Counted from the first letter of the stretch, positions 17,778-30,464 are shown. The stretch: DNA of 64,000 nt from an uncultured Candidatus Binatia bacterium (GCA_958295985.1 OY282432.1:1364001-1428000); one strand, 5' to 3'. Notes: a model not told the origin generated them from the sequence alone. Made by a program: numbers and translations.

Positions 17778-17868
17778 CTCCTCCCTCCCGTCAAACGACC
17801 GGTCATCCAGCCGTCCGCTACCGTCCTGCCGCCGTCCCGCCTCATGGGCAGCCCTGACAGGAGTTACC

Positions 17869-17897
17869 TTGACTTGCGGTTTGCGGGGTTGTTACAG
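17869..17897 (+). promoter_or_regulatory. Weak promoter candidate before tRNA-Leu
   Basis: TTGACT (17869-17874) with a 17-base spacer leads to TTACAG, a poor -10, 12 bases before tRNA-Leu. The -35 is good, but the -10 overlaps the recurring ACAGGACAC motif. The 131-base gap between tRNA-Lys and tRNA-Leu shows nothing else. Confidence 0.35.
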
Positions 17898-17902
17898 GAC
17901 AC
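17894..17902 (+). repeat. ACAGGACAC motif before tRNA-Leu
   Basis: Core of the GGGACAGGACAC string also seen at 10984 and 23827. Here it continues CTGGCATG, which resembles the CACACTGGCAT stretch before the ferredoxin gene (about 12596-12610). Confidence 0.35.
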
Positions 17903-17908
17903 TGGCAT

Positions 17909-17991
17909 GCGAGAGTGGCGGAACTGGCAGACGCACTAGACTTAGGATCTAGCGGGCAACCGTGGGGGTTCGAGTCCCCCCTCTCGCACCA
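17909..17991 (+). tRNA. tRNA-Leu(UAG)
   Basis: Class II tRNA with a long variable arm (CGGGCAACCGT). Acceptor arms GCGAGAG/CTCTCGC pair. The anticodon stem CTAGA/TCTAG encloses CTTAGGA, anticodon TAG. CCA is encoded at 17989-17991. Confidence 0.95.
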
Positions 17992-18125
17992 TTACCGAAG
18001 CGGTATTCGAACAATCGCGAACAATGGCCGGGGCATCCTCCATCGAGAGCGCGGATCACGAACTCGTCCGATACGGTGTGGATTCCGGCGACCCGTGACA
18101 CGGACCGACAGGGGGCAAATCAGGG

Positions 18126-19424
18126 ATGAAGTGTGAAGTCGAGGTATTGACGCCCACCCAGAGAAGGCTTCGGGTGGAGGTTCCGGTCGACCGCGTCGGG
18201 AAGGCGTTCGCCCGTATCTACCGGCAGGTCGGACGTCAGGCGAAGGTGCGCGGTTTTCGCTCCGGCAAGGTCCCGCAACACGTACTGCGCGGCCTCTATG
18301 GCACGGAGATCCAGGCCCAGGCCTTGTCCGAGCTGGTGGAGGAGGCGCTGGCCGGAGTGATGCAGGACCAGGGACTGGAACCGGTGTCCGAGCCGCGGCT
18401 GGAGACGGGCGAGCTGAACGAGGCGCAACCGTTCGCCTTCACCGCGGTGATCGAGGTGAAGCCGGAGTTCGAGCTCAAGAACTATCGCGCCGTTCCCGTC
18501 GAACGTGTGCGCGCCGACGTGAGCGATGAGGATGTGGAACGGGCCCTGAAGGCGCTTCAGGACCGGAACGCCCAACTGGAAGCGGTGGAAGGGCGTGACC
18601 GGGTGGAGGATGGAGACCACGTGCTGATCGATTTCTCGGGTTCGGTGGAGGGCAAGCCGTTTTCGGGGAGCACGGCCGAGAACTACGCGGTGGACATCGG
18701 CGCGGGCCAGGCCTTGCCGGAGTTCGAACGGGGCCTGGTGGGCATGACATTGGGGGTGCCCGGGAGCATCACGGTGAATTTCCCGGGGGAGGTCCGCGAG
18801 GCGCAGGTGGCGGGGAAGTCGGCGGACTTCGAGGTGACCGTGCGGGACATCCGGAACAAGGTCCTTCCGCAATTGGACGACGAGTTCGCTCGCGATTACG
18901 GCGGGTGCGATTCGCTGGAAGAGCTGCGTGAGAAAGTCCGCGCGGAGTTGCAGAGCGAGATCGAGACGTATCAGAACGGTCCGCTGAAGGATCGGATCAT
19001 CGAGCGGCTCGTTGAAGACCACACCTTCGAGGTCGCCCCGTCCATGGTCGATCGGGAACTGTCGTATCTCATGCGGCGAGCGCAGAGCCGGAAGGAACCG
19101 TCAGGGTCGGAAGCACCCGAGCCGACCACGGAGGAGCTCCGGGACGAGCTGACGCCACAGGCGCAACGCCGCGTCAAGATGATGTTGCTGCTCGAAAAGA
19201 TTGCCGCGGCCGAAGGGATCGCGGCGTCCGACGAAGAGGTCGACCGCCGCATCGAAGCCATGGCGCGGGCCAGCGGCGAGCATGCGGCTTCGGTGCGCGA
19301 GCAGTATGGTCAGGCCTGGGCGAGAGAGACCATGCGCTCCCAGCTCGTGTCCGAGAAGACGCTGGATTTCCTGCTGGAGGAGGCCGATGTCACGGTGGTC
19401 GATCCTCCGGAAACAGCTTGCTGA
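18126..19424 (+). CDS. tig: Trigger factor (ribosome-associated chaperone)
   Basis: Binds L23 at the ribosome exit tunnel and shields nascent chains. The 432-residue length is standard. The ribosome-binding domain (about 1-112) carries the signature VRGFRSGKVP at 41-50. The FKBP-like PPIase domain spans about 150-240 (GDHVLIDFSG...FERGLVGM). The rest forms the substrate-binding arms. An insertion rich in Glu, Pro and Ser (RKEPSGSEAPEPTTEE) lies in the C-terminal arm. The gene heads the conserved tig-clpP-clpX-lon order. I saw no convincing promoter in the 134 bases after tRNA-Leu. Confidence 0.96.
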   Translation: MKCEVEVLTPTQRRLRVEVPVDRVGKAFARIYRQVGRQAKVRGFRSGKVPQHVLRGLYGTEIQAQALSELVEEALAGVMQDQGLEPVSEPRLETGELNEAQPFAFTAVIEVKPEFELKNYRAVPVERVRADVSDEDVERALKALQDRNAQLEAVEGRDRVEDGDHVLIDFSGSVEGKPFSGSTAENYAVDIGAGQALPEFERGLVGMTLGVPGSITVNFPGEVREAQVAGKSADFEVTVRDIRNKVLPQLDDEFARDYGGCDSLEELREKVRAELQSEIETYQNGPLKDRIIERLVEDHTFEVAPSMVDRELSYLMRRAQSRKEPSGSEAPEPTTEELRDELTPQAQRRVKMMLLLEKIAAAEGIAASDEEVDRRIEAMARASGEHAASVREQYGQAWARETMRSQLVSEKTLDFLLEEADVTVVDPPETAC

Positions 19425-19451
19425 CGGAAACAAAAGAGGATAGACTTTCCT

Positions 19452-19466
19452 GGTGGCGTGGCCACC
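19452..19466 (+). other. Small hairpin in the clpP leader
   Basis: GGTGGC (19452-19457) and GCCACC (19461-19466) form a 6-bp stem with a GTG loop, directly before the TTGAGGCAAC ribosome-site region of clpP. There is no T-run, so it is not a standard terminator. The following leader matches that of rph in 15 of 16 positions (GGTTGAGGCAA with or without one A, then CATG). Confidence 0.35.
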
Positions 19467-19480
19467 CGGGTTGAGGCAAC

Positions 19481-20083
19481 ATGAACTTCATTCCTTTCGT
19501 CGTAGAGCAGACCGGTCGCGGGGAGCGCGCCTATGACATCTATTCCAGGCTTCTCAAGGACCGGATCGTATTTCTGGGGAGCGCCGTCGTAGACGAGGTG
19601 GCGAACCTGATCACCGCGCAGTTGTTGTTCCTGGAGTCCGAGGATCCGGAACGTGACATCTACTTCTACATCAATTCCCCGGGCGGCTCCGTGACCGCCG
19701 GTCTCGCCATCTACGACACCATCCAGTACATCCGCCCGCAGGTCTCCACCGTTTGCCTGGGTCAGGCAGCCAGCATGGGCGCCGTCCTGCTCGCCGCCGG
19801 TGAAAAGGGCAAGCGGTACGCGCTGCCGCACTCGCGCATCATGATTCATCAACCTCTCGGCGGCTTTCAGGGGACCGCGGCCGACGTCGACATCCAGGCA
19901 AGGGAGATCCTGAGGATGCGGGAGGAACTCGGGGCGATCCTCGTCGAGCACACGGGACAGTCGCTGAAGAGGATCGAGCGGGACACCGACAGGGACCTGT
20001 TCATGACCGGCCGGCAGGCGTTGGAGTATGGATTGGTGGATGAAGTGATCACCAGCCGCCTTGACGTAACTACAAAGGGGTGA
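19481..20083 (+). CDS. clpP: ATP-dependent Clp protease proteolytic subunit
   Basis: Serine protease forming the double heptameric ring served by ClpX. The 200-residue protein shows the catalytic triad: Ser98 in GQAASMGA, His123 in [10 protein letters not shown] and Asp172 in DTDRDLFM. The [15 protein letters not shown] and YGLVDEVI blocks are intact. The N-terminus ([25 protein letters not shown]) is the usual pre-processing form. It lies 56 bases after tig and 12 bases before clpX, so it is probably in one operon. Confidence 0.97.
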   Translation: MNFIPFVVEQTGRGERAYDIYSRLLKDRIVFLGSAVVDEVANLITAQLLFLESEDPERDIYFYINSPGGSVTAGLAIYDTIQYIRPQVSTVCLGQAASMGAVLLAAGEKGKRYALPHSRIMIHQPLGGFQGTAADVDIQAREILRMREELGAILVEHTGQSLKRIERDTDRDLFMTGRQALEYGLVDEVITSRLDVTTKG

Positions 20084-20095
20084 AGGGGAGTTTCA

Positions 20096-21349
<1,254 letters not shown>

Positions 21350-21360
21350 GGGGGCACCTC

Positions 21361-23823
<2,463 letters not shown>

Positions 23824-23826
23824 TTC

Positions 23827-23838
23827 GGGACAGGACAC
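23827..23838 (+). repeat. GGGACAGGACAC motif before tRNA-Val
   Basis: Exact second copy of the 12-base string at 10984-10995. It lies four bases after the lon stop and 11 bases before tRNA-Val. Confidence 0.4.
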
Positions 23839-23848
23839 CAGGGTCTTC

Positions 23849-23921
23849 GGGCGGTTAGCTCAGTTGGGAGAGCATCGGCCTTACAAGCCGGGGGTCACAG
23901 GTTCAAGTCCTGTACCGCCCA
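23849..23921 (+). tRNA. tRNA-Val(UAC)
   Basis: Acceptor arms GGGCGGT/ACCGCCC pair. The anticodon stem TCGGC/GCCGG (one wobble pair) encloses CTTACAA, anticodon TAC. T-loop GTTCAAGTC. The discriminator A is followed by TTC, so no CCA is encoded. It may be read from the upstream lon transcript. Confidence 0.93.
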
Positions 23922-23957
23922 TTCCCCGTACCGCCGCCCTGCCGGAGCCTGCCAGGG

Positions 23958-23986
23958 TTGCATTCCTGCCGGATTGGGGCTATACG
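23958..23986 (+). promoter_or_regulatory. Promoter candidate for tRNA-Asp and rplM-rpsI
   Basis: TTGCAT (23958-23963), a 17-base spacer and TATACG (23981-23986) give a moderate match. The predicted start is about 7 bases before tRNA-Asp. Confidence 0.45.
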
Positions 23987-23999
23987 TTGCTTTTAGTTC

Positions 24000-24076
24000 G
24001 GGGTCGTAGTTCAGCTGGTTAGAACGCCGGCCTGTCACGCCGGAGGTCGCGAGTTCGAGTCTCGTCGGCCCCGCCA
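24000..24076 (+). tRNA. tRNA-Asp(GUC)
   Basis: Acceptor arms GGGGTCG/CGGCCCC pair with one G-U. The anticodon stem CCGGC/GCCGG encloses CTGTCAC, anticodon GTC. T-loop GTTCGAGTC. CCA is encoded at 24074-24076, 16 bases before rplM. Confidence 0.95.
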
Positions 24077-24092
24077 AAGTTCGGTTAGAGGC

Positions 24093-24530
24093 ATGCATAC
24101 GGTTCAAATGACAAGGGCGGAGTCACTGGCCCAGCGTCGATGGTACATCATCGACGCCGAAGGCAAGGTGCTCGGACGGATGGCAACCGAGATCGCCAGG
24201 GTGCTGCGCGGCAAGCACAAGCCATCCTTCAGCCCGCATTTGGATGCGGGCGACTTCGTCATCGTCGTGAACGCCAGGCATGTCAAGTTGACTGGCGCCA
24301 AGGACACCGACAAGCGCTATTATCGCCATACCGGGTATCCCGGAGGGCTGCGGGTTGCGACATTGCCGGAAATGCGGGCCAGGAAGCCCGAGGCGGTGGT
24401 GCGATTGGCGGTGAAGGGCATGCTGCCGAAGAACCGCCTCGGAAGAGATCAGCTCAACAAGTTGAAGGTCTACGGCGGTCCGGAGCATCCGCATCAGGCG
24501 CAGGTGCCCGAGCCTCTCACAATCTCGTAG
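24093..24530 (+). CDS. rplM: 50S ribosomal protein L13
   Basis: Early-assembly large-subunit protein. The 145-residue chain contains [61 protein letters not shown] and [27 protein letters not shown] 24093 is taken with the weak GAGG just upstream; ATG 24108 (MTRAES) is an alternative. It pairs with rpsI as in most bacteria, but the two are separated by a palindromic repeat starting in the TAG stop codon. Confidence 0.96.
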   Translation: MHTVQMTRAESLAQRRWYIIDAEGKVLGRMATEIARVLRGKHKPSFSPHLDAGDFVIVVNARHVKLTGAKDTDKRYYRHTGYPGGLRVATLPEMRARKPEAVVRLAVKGMLPKNRLGRDQLNKLKVYGGPEHPHQAQVPEPLTIS

Positions 24531-24552
24531 GGGCGGGTTTCAAACCCGCCCG
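24527..24552. repeat. Palindromic repeat between rplM and rpsI
   Basis: GGCGGGTTT (24532-24540), C, AAACCCGCC (24542-24550) is identical to the core after rph. The flanks GTAGGGG and CGGG extend it, and the GTAG includes the rplM stop. The insertion widens a normally tight gap to 50 bases and leaves rpsI without a clear Shine-Dalgarno sequence. Confidence 0.75.
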
Positions 24553-24580
24553 GGTTGCGGTCGAGAACGGGTTCACCCAT

Positions 24581-24973
24581 ATGGCAGACGAGTTCATTTA
24601 CGCGACGGGCAGACGGAAAACCTCGGTCGCACGGGTTTACCTGAAGCGCGGCAAGGGAGATATCCGGATCAACAACCGGATGCTGGAAGACTATTTCGGT
24701 CGTGAAACGGCCAGGATGATCGTCCATCAGCCCTTTCACGTGACCCGGACGTTGGGGGACTTCGATCTTGTCGTGAACGTCAAGGGCGGCGGAAGTTCGG
24801 GTCAGGCCGGCGCCATCCGCCATGGAATCACCCGGGCGTTGATGCAGGTGGACGAAGGCTTTCGCGCCCCGTTGAAAAAGGCCGGCTACGTGACCCGCGA
24901 CCCGCGCGCGGTGGAGCGGAAAAAGTACGGGCGGCACAAGGCCCGGAAACGGCCGCAGTTCTCCAAGCGCTGA
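24581..24973 (+). CDS. rpsI: 30S ribosomal protein S9
   Basis: Small-subunit head protein whose C-terminal tail contacts P-site tRNA. The 130-residue chain shows [45 protein letters not shown] and [26 protein letters not shown], with the terminal Ser-Lys-Arg intact. No clear ribosome site is present before ATG 24581, where the palindromic repeat intervenes. The gene converges with lptG, 16 bases away. Confidence 0.96.
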   Translation: MADEFIYATGRRKTSVARVYLKRGKGDIRINNRMLEDYFGRETARMIVHQPFHVTRTLGDFDLVVNVKGGGSSGQAGAIRHGITRALMQVDEGFRAPLKKAGYVTRDPRAVERKKYGRHKARKRPQFSKR

Positions 24974-24989
24974 TCGGCCGTCTCGCCGC

Positions 24990-26102
24990 TCATTCGGAGC
25001 CTGTGTAGAGATACAGGCTCAGAGATCCCACGAGCAGATTGGGTAACCAGGCCGAAAGCCAGGGCGGCATCGCCCCGGCCTTGCCCAACGACACGCAGAA
25101 CCCCAGCAGCACCCAATAGGAAAATCCTATCGCGACGGTCAGTCCGAAGTTCAGGACGAGGTTGTCTTTCCTTCCGGGTTTCGCCGCCAACGCCACCGCC
25201 AGGAGAATGGTCAGCGGCGTGACCAGCGGGATCGCCACCTTGGTATGCAGGTTGACCGCGTCCCGCACCGTGTCGACCCCCTTGTCCCGCAGGTCATCGA
25301 TCCGGGCGCTCAACTCGAAGTAGCTGAACTCGTCCGGCGAGCGCGCGAAAATCCGGAAGTCGTCGGGCCCCTCATCGAGCGGGAGTGCAGCGCCCAGAGA
25401 TCGCCGGCTGACGCCTCCGTGCTCCAGTAGAAGCCACTCCGTGCCGCCGTTCGGCACCCAATGATTGCCGTTCCAGTCCGCGGCAGGCGTCTCGATGAGT
25501 CCGTCCAGCCTGAATTCCGGGGTCATCCGGTAAATGACCAGCCCGCGAAGCCTGTTCCGGTCCGTGTCGAAGTCGTCGGCCCGGATGAAGTCGCCGTTGC
25601 TCCGCATCCAGATCTGCTCGCTGCCGAACACGGAGCGCAGTTTCTTTTGGTGGACCTGCACATCGTAGATGTGTTTGGCCTTCCCGGTGGAGAAAGGCAC
25701 CGCGGTTTCGTTCCAGAAGAACGTGGCGAAGCTGATGCCGAGAGCCGCCAGGAGCAACGGCGCGGTTATGCGGTGCACGCTGACGCCGCAGGCGCCGATG
25801 GCCACCAGTTCGTGTCGCCGTGACAGTGAACCGAGGGTCAGGAAAGCCGCGAACAGTGCCGCGAAACCGACGCCCCGTGAGACCAGCAGGGGTAGCCGGT
25901 AGATGAAATACCAAACCGACGTCGAAAGCGTCGCGTTGCTCCCCATCAGGTTGTCGACGCGGTTGAATACGTCGCCCACCAGGTGCAAGAGGATGATCCC
26001 GACGAGCGTCGCGCAGAAGACGCGGGAGAACAGCTTCAGCAGATACCTGTCGAGGAGGCTTCCCAGGGGTGGCGCCGGAAAGGGGCCCTTGGACCGGGTC
26101 AT
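24990..26102 (-). CDS. lptG: LPS export ABC transporter permease LptG
   Basis: Inner-membrane subunit of the LptB2FG complex extracting LPS from the inner membrane. The start at 26102 (MTRSKGPFPAPPLGSLLDRYLLK) gives 370 residues, and its ATG overlaps the lptF stop as ATGA. The layout is three N-terminal membrane helices, a periplasmic beta-jellyroll (about 125-275), then three C-terminal helices ending in LPNLLVGSLSLYLY. The second-gene position and the LLDRYLLKLFSRVF start fit LptG rather than LptF, although the two are homologous. Its partner lptD begins at the far end of the window. Confidence 0.9.
   Translation of the reverse strand: MTRSKGPFPAPPLGSLLDRYLLKLFSRVFCATLVGIILLHLVGDVFNRVDNLMGSNATLSTSVWYFIYRLPLLVSRGVGFAALFAAFLTLGSLSRRHELVAIGACGVSVHRITAPLLLAALGISFATFFWNETAVPFSTGKAKHIYDVQVHQKKLRSVFGSEQIWMRSNGDFIRADDFDTDRNRLRGLVIYRMTPEFRLDGLIETPAADWNGNHWVPNGGTEWLLLEHGGVSRRSLGAALPLDEGPDDFRIFARSPDEFSYFELSARIDDLRDKGVDTVRDAVNLHTKVAIPLVTPLTILLAVALAAKPGRKDNLVLNFGLTVAIGFSYWVLLGFCVSLGKAGAMPPWLSAWLPNLLVGSLSLYLYTGSE
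24997..25020. terminator. Hairpin between convergent rpsI and lptG
   Basis: GAGCCTGT (24997-25004) and ACAGGCTC (25013-25020) form an 8-bp stem with an 8-base loop. It lies in the last codons of lptG and just past rpsI. Neither strand has a T-run after it, so it is at best a weak bidirectional end or a stability hairpin. Confidence 0.35.
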
Positions 26103-27298
26103 CTCTGCGGGGCCTCGCGCCGTGTCACGAGCCTCCGGCCCAGGGCCTGAAGCCGGCTCCTGACCGTGGCGGGCAACGGTGACGGTGATTCCTTCAGTGC
26201 CCTGATGAAGAGATGGATGGAGATCAGCCCCACGATGAGGTTGGGCAGCCACGGCCCCAGCCCCGGCGGGATCTTCCCGTTCTCCGCCATCGCCGTGCCG
26301 ACGGAGAGCAGGGCGTAGTAGGCGAACAGCCACGCCAGACATGAGGCGACTCCGTGGGAACGCCCCGCCGACGGCCGACGTGGTGTGAGAACGATGGCGA
26401 TCCCCAGCACCGCGAAGACCAGCGGCGCGAACGGGAAAGCGAATCTTCGATGGGTTTCCATGACTTCCGGTATGGCGCTCGCGCCCCGTGCCGACTTCGA
26501 CCGGATCGTTTCGCGCAGGCCCTTTAGCGACATGTCCTCGGGGCTCCGCCGCCCCGGCGCCAGGGGCGACAGGAGACGGTCCGACTCGAGGTGCAGGTTG
26601 TAGACGTTGAACGATGTCCGGCTGAAACCCGCGCGCTTCTTCTGCCGCTCATGGATCATGCCGTCGTACAACCTCAAGCCGATGGAGTCCGTGCCGGCAA
26701 GTAGCAGCGCGACCCGTGCGATGATAAGGTTTTCGGCGTTGCGGTCTCTTTGGTCGACGATCAAGATGCCTTGAAAGGTGTTGCCCGGGGGGACGACCCT
26801 GTCGACATAGATCAGCACGTCGGGGAAGACGTCGTTGAACACCCGCTCCTTGAGCAGCGATCCGGCACGGTTCCGGGCGATGGCGTAAAGCTCTTGCTTG
26901 ACGGCGAGGTTGGCCGCGGGTCGAACGAAGACCGACAGGCCGAGGGTCAATAGCGATACCGCCAGTGCCACCAGACCCACCGGGATCAGGAAGTGGAACG
27001 GACCGACGCCGCACGCCTTCAGGGCCAGCGTTTCGTTGTCTCGCGAAAGACGCCCGCAACCGTACAGGATTCCCAGCAGGAAGGCCATGGGCAGCGTGGT
27101 TTCCAGAAGCGTCGGCAGGACCAGCGCGAAGAGTCTCGCGATCTGGCCGGCCGGCGCGCCGCGGCTGACGACGAGTTCGATGAGCTGCACGATACGGCCG
27201 GTAAGGAATACGAGGGTGAAGGCGAAGAGTCCGATCAGGAAAGGCGGGATGATCTGACCGGCTACATAGGCGCTCAAGGTCCGATGCACACCGGCCAT
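26099..27298 (-). CDS. lptF: LPS export ABC transporter permease LptF
   Basis: Second permease of the LptB2FG exporter. ATG 27298 (MAGVHRTLSAYVAGQIIPPFL) gives 399 residues. A TTG at 27325 would extend the frame over the rlmB start and is less likely. Predicted layout: N-terminal helices at about 10-110 (PPFLIGLFAFTLVFLTGRIV, TTLPMAFLLGILYGCGRLS), a periplasmic domain at about 130-270, and three C-terminal helices (FPFAPLVFAVLGIAIVLT, then two more). The DNETLALKACGV segment is the coupling-helix region facing LptB. It is cotranscribed with lptG by a 4-base overlap and is divergent from rlmB. Confidence 0.9.
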   Translation of the reverse strand: MAGVHRTLSAYVAGQIIPPFLIGLFAFTLVFLTGRIVQLIELVVSRGAPAGQIARLFALVLPTLLETTLPMAFLLGILYGCGRLSRDNETLALKACGVGPFHFLIPVGLVALAVSLLTLGLSVFVRPAANLAVKQELYAIARNRAGSLLKERVFNDVFPDVLIYVDRVVPPGNTFQGILIVDQRDRNAENLIIARVALLLAGTDSIGLRLYDGMIHERQKKRAGFSRTSFNVYNLHLESDRLLSPLAPGRRSPEDMSLKGLRETIRSKSARGASAIPEVMETHRRFAFPFAPLVFAVLGIAIVLTPRRPSAGRSHGVASCLAWLFAYYALLSVGTAMAENGKIPPGLGPWLPNLIVGLISIHLFIRALKESPSPLPATVRSRLQALGRRLVTRREAPQR

Positions 27299-27312
27299 GG
27301 TAGCTTTCTTTG

Positions 27313-28110
27313 ATGAAATCCTCAATCCGGCACGAGCATGGCGGCGGCCAACGAAAATCGGTGCTTGTCTACGGGATCCATCCGGTCCTGGAGAAACTCC
27401 GGGCGGCGCCCGGCGACGTCATCGAAGTGCTGATGCTCCCGGGCCGTCGCGGCCCCGCGCTGCGCAGGGTGGAGCAGACGGCCCGGCAGGAACGTTGCCG
27501 GGTTTCGGATATGGACGCCCGCGCGCTGGACGCCCTGACGCGAGGGGCAAGACATCAGGGGGTCGCCGCCCGGGTCGCGCCGTTCGCCTACCGGTCGTTC
27601 GAGGCCCTGCTTGCGGCGCCGGGTCCCGTTGCCGACGACTGTGTGCTCTTGCTGGACGGGGTTGTGGACCCCCGGAACCTGGGCAGCATCCTGCGCACAT
27701 GCGAGGCCATGGGGGTCGGCCGCATCGTTATTCCGAAGGATCGCGCCGCGGGGGTTACCGGGGCCGTCATCAAGGCCTCCGCAGGGGCTGTCCACCACGT
27801 TGACCTCTACCGTATCTCGAACCTTTCTCGCGGACTCAAGGCGCTGCGGGACCGGGGCTACTGGGTGGTCGGGCTCGACGCCCAGGCGGAGGACCGGGCT
27901 TGTGACCTGGTCTATCCGGCAAGGGTGGCCGTGGTCATGGGCGGGGAGGAGCGGGGTATCAGGCCGTTGATCCGGCGGAGCTGCGACCATCTGGTTTCCG
28001 TTCCCATGCAAGGCCGGGTCGCTTCGTTGAACGTCAGCGTGGCCTGGGGCATGTTCGTCTATGAGTTGACGAGACAACGAATTTCCGCGGTTCCACACCG
28101 CCCCCGTTGA
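27313..28110 (+). CDS. rlmB: 23S rRNA (guanosine-2'-O-)-methyltransferase RlmB (TrmH family)
   Basis: SPOUT-fold SAM-dependent 2'-O-methyltransferase; RlmB modifies G2251 of 23S rRNA. The 265-residue protein has the N-terminal substrate-binding domain (VLVYGIHPVLEKLR) and the SPOUT motifs LLLDGVVDPRNLGSILRTCE, VVMGGEERGIR and VPMQGRVASLNVSVAWGMFVYE that form the knotted SAM site. ATG 27313 lacks a clear ribosome site. The start codon is only 14 bases from that of divergent lptF. A related tRNA methyltransferase cannot be fully excluded, but the N-terminal domain favours RlmB. Confidence 0.9.
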   Translation: MKSSIRHEHGGGQRKSVLVYGIHPVLEKLRAAPGDVIEVLMLPGRRGPALRRVEQTARQERCRVSDMDARALDALTRGARHQGVAARVAPFAYRSFEALLAAPGPVADDCVLLLDGVVDPRNLGSILRTCEAMGVGRIVIPKDRAAGVTGAVIKASAGAVHHVDLYRISNLSRGLKALRDRGYWVVGLDAQAEDRACDLVYPARVAVVMGGEERGIRPLIRRSCDHLVSVPMQGRVASLNVSVAWGMFVYELTRQRISAVPHRPR

Positions 28111-28136
28111 CATTCCCTCTGACAAATGCTTAAAAA
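28107..28136 (+). promoter_or_regulatory. Promoter of the tRNA-tuf operon
   Basis: A perfect TTGACA (28107-28112) overlaps the rlmB stop codon. An 18-base spacer leads to TAAAAA (28131-28136), or 17 bases to TTAAAA. The AT-rich -10 is conspicuous in this GC-rich DNA. The leader of about 85 bases to tRNA-Thr contains the hairpin CCCTGT/ACAGGG (28162-28187). Confidence 0.7.
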
Positions 28137-28227
28137 CTCGGGAATCGGTAGCCAACGTGTGCCCTGTTTTCGGAACGAGGGACAGGGTAAGTGTGGCTTT
28201 TTGTTCTTGGGCGTAAGGCGCTGATCC

Positions 28228-28302
28228 GCTGGCGTAGCTCAACGGTAGAGCAGCTGATTTGTAATCAGCAGGTTGTAGGTTCAAATCCTATCGCCAGCTC
28301 CA
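28228..28302 (+). tRNA. tRNA-Thr(UGU)
   Basis: Acceptor arms GCTGGCG/CGCCAGC pair. The anticodon stem GCTGA/TCAGC encloses TTTGTAA, anticodon TGT. CCA is encoded at 28300-28302. First of the Thr-Tyr-Gly-Thr set that precedes tuf, the same order as E. coli thrU-tyrU-glyT-thrT-tufB. Confidence 0.95.
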
Positions 28303-28372
28303 CGTGAGCGATGTGGTTGAATGCCTGTAGAAACCCGTCCGATCCGCGCAAGAACTCGAGGAATCGAATCGG

Positions 28373-28458
28373 GGAGAGGTTCCCGAGTGGACAAAGGGAG
28401 CAGACTGTAAATCTGCCGCCGATCGGCTTCGGAGGTTCGAATCCTCCCCTCTCCACCA
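28373..28458 (+). tRNA. tRNA-Tyr(GUA)
   Basis: Class II tRNA with a long variable arm. Acceptor arms GGAGAGG/CCTCTCC pair. The anticodon stem GCAGA/TCTGC encloses CTGTAAA, anticodon GTA. CCA is encoded at 28456-28458. Confidence 0.95.
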
Positions 28459-28496
28459 TCAGTTACAGGACTCTCGAGTTGAAGGAGTCATTTTTT

Positions 28497-28573
28497 GCGG
28501 GAATAGCTCAGTTGGCTAGAGCACGAGCCTTCCAAGCTCGGGGTCGCGGGTTCGAATCCCGTTTCCCGCTCCA
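28497..28573 (+). tRNA. tRNA-Gly(UCC)
   Basis: Acceptor arms GCGGGAA/TTCCCGC pair. The anticodon stem CGAGC/GCTCG encloses CTTCCAA, anticodon TCC. CCA is encoded at 28571-28573. Confidence 0.95.
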
Positions 28574-28645
28574 CTAATGTCCGTGCGAAGTGGCCCGTTT
28601 GGCGTAAACCGCCGGTGGCGGCCGCCTTCCGTCACGTGACCCCAT

Positions 28646-28718
28646 GCCCAGGTAGCTCAGTCGGTAGAGCACGTCCTTGGTAAGGACGAGGTCGGCGGTT
28701 CAAGCCCGCTCCTGGGCT
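28646..28718 (+). tRNA. tRNA-Thr(GGU)
   Basis: Acceptor arms GCCCAGG/CCTGGGC pair. The anticodon stem CGTCC/GGACG encloses TTGGTAA, anticodon GGT. The discriminator T is followed by TTG, so CCA is not encoded. It sits 57 bases before tuf. Confidence 0.95.
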
Positions 28719-28775
28719 TTGCCTGTTAGTGAAAGAGATCGAATCGATCTGCATGATTATCCACAGGAGGAGAAG

Positions 28776-29966
<1,191 letters not shown>

Positions 29967-29979
29967 GCGGAGGTGAAAG

Positions 29980-30132
29980 ATGCGTGACTTGGTGGGACTC
30001 GCCTGTGACCGTTGTAAACGCAAGAACTACACCACGACCAAGAACAAGAAGCGAACCACGGACAAGCTCGAGTTCAAGAAATTCTGCGCCGGTTGTCGCA
30101 CCCACACGGCGCACAAGGAAATCCGGGTCTGA
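29980..30132 (+). CDS. rpmG: 50S ribosomal protein L33, zinc-binding form
   Basis: A 50-residue protein, MRDLVGLACDRCKRKNYTTT at the start. Cys9, Cys12, Cys36 and Cys39 form two CxxC pairs, the zinc-binding (C+) type. AAGNKKRT-like basic stretches and the ending THTAHKEIRV are typical. ATG 29980 is preceded by GGAGGTGAAAG. It lies between tuf and tRNA-Trp as in many proteobacteria. Confidence 0.95.
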   Translation: MRDLVGLACDRCKRKNYTTTKNKKRTTDKLEFKKFCAGCRTHTAHKEIRV

Positions 30133-30144
30133 GTCAACGGGACC

Positions 30145-30221
30145 GGGTCAGTAGCTCCAATTGGTAGAGCACCGGACTCCAAATCCGGCTGTTGCAGGTT
30201 CGAGTCCTGCCTGACCCGCCA
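30145..30221 (+). tRNA. tRNA-Trp(CCA)
   Basis: Acceptor arms GGGTCAG/CTGACCC pair. The anticodon stem CCGGA/TCCGG encloses CTCCAAA, anticodon CCA. The 3' CCA is encoded at 30219-30221. It sits between rpmG and secE, 14 bases before the latter. Confidence 0.95.
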
Positions 30222-30235
30222 TCTTATCGCACGCG

Positions 30236-30448
30236 ATGGAGAAACTGACTGATTCGTTCGCCTCCGTGGGGCGGCTGACCGACTTCGTTCGGGAAGCGTG
30301 GCAGGAGCTGAAGAGGGTTCACTGGCCCACGAAGAAAGAGACCTACGCGGCAACGGGCGTTGTCGTGCTGGTGGTGATCTTCTTCGCGCTCTACCTCGGG
30401 TTGGTCGATTTCCTGCTCTCCTACGCGAGACAGTGGCTGTTGCGTTGA
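30236..30448 (+). CDS. secE: Preprotein translocase subunit SecE
   Basis: Small essential subunit clamping SecY. Seventy residues: an amphipathic N-terminal region with REAWQELKRVHWPTKKET, the family signature, then a single membrane helix (about 40-62, ATGVVVLVVIFFALYLGLVD). The single-helix form is the common one outside enterobacteria. It is followed by nusG after 16 bases. Confidence 0.95.
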   Translation: MEKLTDSFASVGRLTDFVREAWQELKRVHWPTKKETYAATGVVVLVVIFFALYLGLVDFLLSYARQWLLR

Positions 30449-30464
30449 TGGGACCGGGTGTTCA

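Noticed and set aside
26103..26342. 80-residue N-terminal extension of LptG
   Set aside because: It lies within lptF in another frame, is Arg/Gly/His-rich and unlike the family. ATG 26102 overlapping the lptF stop is the natural start.
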